From NCBI RefSeq assembly GCF_963517015.1, contig NZ_CAUQDV010000001.1:1060001-1124000 (forward strand): a stretch of 64,000 nt of DNA, read 5' to 3'. The stretch is from an uncultured Devosia sp. (GTDB lineage: Bacteria > Pseudomonadota > Alphaproteobacteria > Rhizobiales > Devosiaceae). The stretch's first letter is position 1. Each line of letters opens with the position of its first letter. The notes below the pieces were generated by a model. That model saw nothing but the letters and a program-made list of their open reading frames with translations. It made no database searches and was not told where the DNA came from. The translations under genes and the position numbers were made by a program. Shown in pieces: positions 48,902 through 55,300 of this stretch.

Positions 48902-49678
48902 ATGCGCAAGCTCATTGCAGCAATCATGGTGGCAGGAGCCACGCTGGTCGCCGGATCGGCAACAGCTGCCGACTTCCCCTATTATCCGCCGGTAATCGAG
49001 ATTCCGGATGTGGACTACGGTGTCCAAGGCTCGTTCTACCTGCGCGGCAGCGCGGCAGGCAATGCGCTGTGGGCCAAGGAAGCGAATGCCTTTGAGTGCT
49101 TGACTTGCGCCGGGGCTATCGATGGCGCGACCGCAGTATTGACGCAGTTTCCCTTCGAAACTTGGGGCTATGGCTATAGTGTTGGTGCAGGCTTCGGCTA
49201 TGAGACAGGCACGGGTCTGCGCTTCGATGCCACTGTCGATTATATTGACAACGACGGACTGAGCGTCATCAAGGGTGCGGAATACGGCGCACGCGCTGGC
49301 GAATATACCGCGCGTCTTCGCACCGGCCTGGCGCTGGTCAACGCCTACTATGACTTCTCGTTCAACGACTACGGCTATAGCGCTGCCGGCGGCGCCTTCG
49401 GCTATGTCGGTGCGGGTGCCGGTATAGCCCACAATCGCTTCGACATCACTTCTCCCGCAGGTAGTCCCAGCCCGGCCGGCTCCGGCAGCAATACCAGCCC
49501 TGCCGTCGCCGGCATGATCGGTGTCGGCTATGACTTTGGTTCGGTGGTCGCCGATCTTGGCTATCGCGGCGTCTATGTCGCACAGATCAGCAATGGTCTG
49601 GCCGGCACTGAAGAAATCTACTCCGACAACAACTGGCTGCACGAAATCCGCACCAGCCTGCGCTACCGCTTCAACTAA
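48902..49678 (+). CDS. Outer-membrane beta-barrel protein (Omp25/RopB-like porin family)
   Basis: A 258-residue protein with a signal peptide (MRKLIAAIMVAGATLVAGSATA). The mature part alternates hydrophobic and polar residues in strands ending in aromatic residues (YGYSVGAGFGYETGTGLRFDAT, AFGYVGAGAGIAHN and the closing IRTSLRYRFN), as in eight-stranded OmpA-like barrels. The final Phe-Asn resembles a BAM recognition end. Two cysteines (FECLTCAG) near residue 63 are close enough to pair in a loop. A CtrA-type box precedes it and a terminator follows. Confidence 0.85.
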   Translation: MRKLIAAIMVAGATLVAGSATAADFPYYPPVIEIPDVDYGVQGSFYLRGSAAGNALWAKEANAFECLTCAGAIDGATAVLTQFPFETWGYGYSVGAGFGYETGTGLRFDATVDYIDNDGLSVIKGAEYGARAGEYTARLRTGLALVNAYYDFSFNDYGYSAAGGAFGYVGAGAGIAHNRFDITSPAGSPSPAGSGSNTSPAVAGMIGVGYDFGSVVADLGYRGVYVAQISNGLAGTEEIYSDNNWLHEIRTSLRYRFN

Positions 49679-49700
49679 GCGCCTGCTCAGGTTCGGAATT

Positions 49701-49736
49701 TCATCGGCGTCCCGTGAGGGACGCCGATTTTGTTTT
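49701..49736 (+). terminator. Terminator downstream of the outer-membrane protein gene
   Basis: ATCGGCGTCCC and GGGACGCCGAT form an 11-pair stem with a GTGA loop, followed by TTTGTTTT. Confidence 0.88.
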
Positions 49737-49785
49737 CCCCCTGCCGATGGGCGACGTTAAGCTCCGTCCAAAGGGATGGAGTGAC

Positions 49786-50760
49786 ATGACGATGAAGGTG
49801 TTGGTGATCGGCGCGGCCGGCATGGTCGGGCGCAAGCTGGTTTCGGCTTTGCTCGAAGCAGGGCAGGTGGGTGGCCAAGCGATCGAGGGTCTGCATCTTG
49901 CGGATGTGATCGCACCCGAGGCGCCCCAAGCAGGCGTTCCCGTCAAGACCAGCGCTGTCGATCTTTCCGATCCGGACGTCTCGGTGGGGCTCATTGCCGA
50001 TAGACCCGATCTCATCTTCCATCTCGCGGCCATCGTGTCGGGCGAGGCGGAGGCGGATTTTGAAAAGGGCTATCGGATCAATCTCGATGGTACCCGGCAT
50101 CTGCTGGAGGCTATCAGAGGTGCAGGCGAAGATTATCGTCCACGGCTGGTCTTTACCTCCTCGATTGCCGTGTTCGGCGAGCCGCTGCCGGCCGTCATTC
50201 CCGACGCGCAGGAGCATACGCCGCTGACCAGCTATGGCACGCAGAAAGCGATCTGCGAATTGCTGCTGGCGGATTACTCGCGTCGTGGCTTTGTCGATGG
50301 CGTGGGCATTCGGCTACCCACCATTGCGGTGCGCCCGGGCAAACCGAACAAGGCGGCGTCTGGTTTCTTCTCCGGCATTATCCGCGAGCCATTGGCAGGA
50401 CAGGAGGCGCTGCTTCCCGTGGCGGAAACGGTGCGGCACTGGTTTGCCAGCCCGCGCGCCGCGGTCGGCTTTCTGCTCCATGCCGCGGCAATGGATACCG
50501 CGCTGCTCGGCAATCAGCGCAATCTCACCATGCCAGGGCTCGCTGCGACAGTGGGCGAACAGATCGCGGCGCTGGAGCGCGTCGCCGGACCTGAGGCCAC
50601 GGCCCTGATCCGAAGGGAGCCGGATGCGGTGATTGCCAAAATCGTCGCTGGTTGGCCGCAAGCCTTCGAGGCCACTCGTGCCAAGTCACTGGGCTTTGCG
50701 GCGGAGGGGAGCTTCGACGAGATTATCCGCGTCCATATCGAGGATGAACTGGGCCACTAA
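49786..50760 (+). CDS. denD: NAD-dependent epimerase/dehydratase, DenD-like (D-erythronate dehydrogenase)
   Basis: A 324-residue short-chain extended dehydrogenase. The NAD motif GAAGMVGRKL is near the N-terminus; the catalytic part reads VFTSSIAVFGEPLPAVIPD and later SYGTQKAICELLLADYSRRGFVDGVGIRLPTI, close to the four-carbon acid-sugar dehydrogenase DenD. The start at 49786 has GGAG four bases upstream; ATG 49792 is possible. No other erythronate catabolism genes are nearby, so the pathway role is uncertain. Its last 75 bases overlap the convergent EAL gene. Confidence 0.8.
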   Translation: MTMKVLVIGAAGMVGRKLVSALLEAGQVGGQAIEGLHLADVIAPEAPQAGVPVKTSAVDLSDPDVSVGLIADRPDLIFHLAAIVSGEAEADFEKGYRINLDGTRHLLEAIRGAGEDYRPRLVFTSSIAVFGEPLPAVIPDAQEHTPLTSYGTQKAICELLLADYSRRGFVDGVGIRLPTIAVRPGKPNKAASGFFSGIIREPLAGQEALLPVAETVRHWFASPRAAVGFLLHAAAMDTALLGNQRNLTMPGLAATVGEQIAALERVAGPEATALIRREPDAVIAKIVAGWPQAFEATRAKSLGFAAEGSFDEIIRVHIEDELGH

Positions 50761-52179
50761 GTCCTGGTTGACGCGGAACTGATCGAGCGGTGCCGGTCGA
50801 CCAAACAGGAAGCCCTGGAATTCGCTGCAGCCATTGTCGCGCAGGAAGTCGAACTGTTCCTGTGTTTCCACCCCTTCCGCCAGCACGGCTAGGCCAAGGT
50901 CGTGGCCGATCTGGATGACGTTCTTTGCCAGCGCGGCGCTCCGCGAATTGTCCAGCACATCGCGCACGAAGCTGCGGTCGATCTTGAGCTGCTCCAGAGG
51001 CAGACGCTGCAGATAGCCGAGCGACGAGTAGCCCGTGCCAAAATCATCGAGCGACATGCCGAAGCCGGCCGCCTGCAGGGCGGCCATTTTGGCGATGGTC
51101 GTTTCGATGCGGGACACCATGATGCTCTCGGTCAGTTCGAGCTTCAGCCGGGAGCGGGCGATACCGTGGCGCGCGGCGGCATCGAGCACGAATTGTTCGA
51201 AGCCGGGATCGAGAAACTGGTCGGCGCTGACATTGACGGCAAGACGGAGATATTGCCGCTGCGGATCGTCTTGCCAGAGCCGGAGGGTCTTGCAGGCCTG
51301 CTCGATCACCCAGCCACCGATCAGGCTCATCAGCCCATTCTGCTCGGCGACCGGAATGAAATCGTCGGGCGGGACATAGCCGCGCCGGGGATGGTTCCAG
51401 CGGAGCAAAGCTTCGGCACCAATGGTGTGACCGTTGCGATCGACCTGCGGTTGATAGAACAGTTCGAATTGCCGACCGATGACGGCATTCTGCAATTCGC
51501 GCACCAGAGCCGACTTGCGGGCCAGTTCGGCCTGCATGGCGTAAACGCATCCGACAAGGATCGCCACCGCCGCGATCGTATTGAGCCAGGAACCGGGAAC
51601 CCGAATGCTGTCGGGCAGCGGCATGGCGCCGGGCAGGGCCAGCGGCGTGCTGGCAAAGACCACAAAGGTCACAAGCGTGGCGGCAATCACGCCCAATTGA
51701 AGGCGCGACGGTTCGCGGATGTAATTGATGTAACCGACCAGCGCGGTGGCAAGCAGGAACAGATGCGTGACCCGCGGCGCTGCCGGGTCGGGAACATCAT
51801 AGCGCAGGCAGATGAGCAGGATGACGGCATAGAAAGTCATCTGCGAGACCACCAGCGCCAGCGACAGGCGACCAGCGCGCACCAGTAGCCAGGTCATCAC
51901 ACAGGCCAGGGCCAGCACGCCTTCGGTAAAGGCAAGCTCCCACCATTGCATCACGACCAGGATCGCGAACCAGAACAGGCTGAGCGCGACAAGCCCAATA
52001 GTTGCAGCGCTGTAGATGGTGCTCAGGCGTTGCGACAGTGTCAGGTGCGAAGGCTCGGCGTCCGTCAATACTGTGTCCTCATGAGCTTCGCCGAGGCCGT
52101 GATGTTCGGCCATCACCAATTCAGTGCGAGTTTCACATAGCATAACGAACACTAAGTCTTCGTTTTCACGCAATCGCAT
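50686..52179 (-). CDS. Membrane-bound EAL-domain cyclic di-GMP phosphodiesterase
   Basis: A 497-residue protein. An N-terminal part with about six membrane helices (roughly residues 55-225) resembles a MASE-type sensor; the EAL domain follows without a GGDEF domain. Catalytic residues look complete: GAEALLRW, NVSADQF, LELTES, DDFGTGYSSLGYL, KIDRSFV, AEGVET and QGFLFGRP. It should hydrolyse c-di-GMP to pGpG. The start is uncertain (ATGs at 52179, 52143 and 52113, none with a good ribosome site). It is divergent from the giant repeat-protein gene and convergent, with 75-bp overlap, with denD. Confidence 0.88.
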   Translation of the reverse strand: MRLRENEDLVFVMLCETRTELVMAEHHGLGEAHEDTVLTDAEPSHLTLSQRLSTIYSAATIGLVALSLFWFAILVVMQWWELAFTEGVLALACVMTWLLVRAGRLSLALVVSQMTFYAVILLICLRYDVPDPAAPRVTHLFLLATALVGYINYIREPSRLQLGVIAATLVTFVVFASTPLALPGAMPLPDSIRVPGSWLNTIAAVAILVGCVYAMQAELARKSALVRELQNAVIGRQFELFYQPQVDRNGHTIGAEALLRWNHPRRGYVPPDDFIPVAEQNGLMSLIGGWVIEQACKTLRLWQDDPQRQYLRLAVNVSADQFLDPGFEQFVLDAAARHGIARSRLKLELTESIMVSRIETTIAKMAALQAAGFGMSLDDFGTGYSSLGYLQRLPLEQLKIDRSFVRDVLDNSRSAALAKNVIQIGHDLGLAVLAEGVETQEQFDFLRDNGCSEFQGFLFGRPAPLDQFRVNQDLVAQFILDMDADNLVEAPLRRKAQ

Positions 52180-52189
52180 TTTGCCATAA

Positions 52190-52223
52190 GTAAATATACG
52201 TGAATCTACGTAGGTATATTTAC
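52190..52223. promoter_or_regulatory. AT-rich palindrome in the divergent EAL/giant-protein intergenic region
   Basis: GTAAATATAC and GTATATTTAC form a perfect 10-bp inverted repeat around 14 bases that themselves contain the palindrome CTACGTAG. It lies at the 5' end of the EAL gene, within a 219-bp AT-rich gap; the rest of the gap shows no other clear element. A binding site for a dimeric regulator serving one or both genes is plausible. Confidence 0.45.
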
Positions 52224-52398
52224 CAGCAAAAGCGTAAGTATCTCATGGGTTCCATCGTCGTTTGATCCATGTTGATTACAATTATTTCAGTAATTTGCGT
52301 TTAGTCCTTAGCGCGTAATCAAGCACGGCTGTGGCTGTGTTGGAAACGCCGCGGAAGCGAGGAGTTATTCTTCCGTAGGTTTATGGGAAGGTTCCGCC

Positions 52399-55300
52399 AT
52401 GCGTACGCATATCTCTGTAATTGCCCTTGCCGCAGCTCTCGTTGCAGCCACGCCGACCCTGGCACAGCTCAGCGTCAGTGTCGGTGATGGCGGCGTCAGC
52501 GTGGACAGCGGTTCGGACTCAAGCAGCGATGCCGGTTCGTCATCCGATGGCGGTAGCGGTGCCAGCGATAGCGGAAGCAGTTCCGACGATGGAAGCGGCG
52601 CCAGTTCCAGCGACGGCAGTGGATCGACAAGCGATGGCGGTTCTGCCAGCGATAGTGGATCTGGCAGCGATGCCGCTCCAAGCAGTGACAGCGCGCCTGA
52701 TGACAGCGCCGGGTCGGCGCCTGCCCCAAGCGACGCTGGTCCGACAGACAGTGCCAGTCAGCCCGCCGATACGGCTCGTGCTGCGCCCGATACCAGCGCC
52801 AGTGCGGCTGCCGCGCCCAATGGTGGCGTCGGCCCTAATGGTGGAGTGTTGATTCCACTTGCGGCCGCGCCTGCACCAGCCCCTGCGCCGACACTCGGCT
52901 CGCGCCTGTTCAGCCGGAGCCTGCTGCCAGCGGTGACCGTGCCGCAAGTTGCACTTCCACAAGTTGCGCTGCCACAAGTTACACTCCCGCAGGTCACACT
53001 GCCCCAAGTGACCTTGCCACAGGTCACGGTTCCGCAGGTGACCGTGCCGCAATTGGCTCTGCCCTCCATCATTCCGACGACGCCGGCCAATCCGGTGACC
53101 ACGCCAGTGGCCGCGACCATCATCTCGACACCCACCACACCAGCGGCGCCGGCAGCGCCCATCCTGTCGCTGGGCGCGGAGGTGCGTACCGACGCGCTGG
53201 TGAACAGCATCCTCAACCCGGTGGTGAACGCGGTTCTCGACAGCACGATCAACAATCAGGCTGTCAACATCGTGCCGGTAACCAACCTCGTGAACAATGC
53301 CGGCGTCGAGCAGATCGCTGCCGCATTGCAGGCCAATCCGGATGCCCGGACTGACCTGCTCAATACGATCACGTCCAGCCCAGTACTGACCTCATTGCTA
53401 GATGGGCAAGGCATTGATCCGGCCGACGTGCTGGCAATCCATACCGATAGTGCAGGCAATACGGAGCTCGTGGTCGGCAACGGGGCCATCGATCTGGGCA
53501 ATCTGGGTGCGGTGACGCAAAGTGTGCTGGGCCCCGACGGGTTGGGAAGCCTCACCAATACGCAGCTGGCGCAGCTCGACGTGGGCGTATTGACCGAAAG
53601 CGAGCTGGTCTCGGCCGACCTGACGCTACTACCCAACGAGAGCCAGCGCGTCGACGCCATGGTTCGCCTGCTCAACACCGGCACTGTGAACAATGGTTCC
53701 CCGGCGACCTCGGGCCCGGCCCGGGTTTTCGACATCGGCAGTCTGCTGGGCGCGGATGCGCTTGGCGTCCTCGGTAGTGCTCTCGGGCCGCGCCCGGTGA
53801 TCGACGATGCCCTGCAGCAGAGGCTTGGTGCACTGGGCATCGATCCCAATATCGTGGTGGCCCTGCGCACCGAGGTCGATGGCACCTTGCGCGTCTTCAC
53901 CGATGCACTAGGCGGCACTGGCGGGCAGAGCCCATCGACCGGTTCGAGCGGCGATCCGCTGCTTGGCCTCACTCCGGTCCAACTGGCTGACCTCAATGTC
54001 AGCGCCTTGACCGACACCGACCTTGCTCGCGTTGATGTAAGCCTGTTGCCCGGCGAGGAGCAGCGGCTTGATGCTGTGCTGCGCCTGATTGCGCAGAACG
54101 GGCCTGTGGGCGGCACGACGTCCGGGCCACTGCAGGTACTCGACCTGCCGGCCCTTTTGGGTGGCCAGGGACTTGACGAGGTGCGGCAGGCACTCGGGCT
54201 ACCCCAAGGCGCAGCCACGATCGACGACCAGCTAGCCACGCAATTGCGGGCGCTCGGGATCGATCCTGCCACGGTGCTGGCGGCAACGACCGATCTGGCC
54301 GGCAATGCGCGGGTGTTCGTCGATCCGGCACTGAGCGCTGTCGCAGCCCTGCCGGCGGCAGTGGCTACGTTGCCGCAGGATCTCGGCAACGCGCTGACCA
54401 ACACGACGAATACGCTTGCCAATACCGTCAACAATGTCGTGGCCAATCCGCTCGATCCGCTGGCTGGCTTCACCCAGACCCAGCTCGCGACGCTGGATGT
54501 CGGCATTCTGACCGATCAGCAATTGGCCAGTATCGACCTGCAGCTTCTGCCCAATACCGATCAACGGGTCGAGGCAGTGGTGCGCCTGCTGGATCAGGCC
54601 CCGCCAGCCGGGTTGCCTTCCGCCGGGGCACCGCAGTTGATCAACCTGTCTTCGCTGCTGGGCCCTCAGGGGATCGCGGACCTGAAGCAGGCGCTCAACC
54701 TGCAGCAAGGCGCAGCAGACCTCGATGCGGCGCTGACGGCACAATTGCAGTCGCTGGGCGTCGATGTGGCGACGGTGCTGGCTGCGACGACCGATGCGGC
54801 CGGAGAGTTGCTGGTGTTTCTTGATCCCGCGCTGACCGCAGTCACCACGCCGCCGGCGTCGGGTGGTAGTGCGACCACGCTGCCCAATCTTGTGGGCACG
54901 ATTCTCGACCCGCTGGCAGGCCTGACCCAGACCCAGCTGGCAACGTTGGACATCAGCCTGCTGACCGATCAGCAGTTGGCCCAGGTCGACCTGCAGTTGC
55001 TGCCCAATACCGAGCAGCGCGTGCAGGCCGTGGTGCGGCTGCTTGGCCAGACGCCGCCGGTTGGACAGCCATCGAATGGCCTGCCGGAACTGGTCAACCT
55101 TTCGTCGCTGCTGGGGCCGCAGGGACTGGCGGAGCTCAAGCAGGCACTCAACCTGCAGCAGGGCGCTGCAAATCTCGATGCGGCACTGACGGCACAATTG
55201 CAATCGCTTGGCGTGGATGTGGCGACCGTGCTGGCTGCGACCACCGATGCTGCCGGTAACCTTCTGGTCTTCCTCGACCCGGCGCTGACCGCGGTGACCA

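Noticed and set aside
52933..53052. CRISPR-like array because of regular 15-bp repeats
   Set aside because: Repeats are directly adjacent without spacers, lie in frame inside a coding region and encode a pentapeptide. No cas genes are present.
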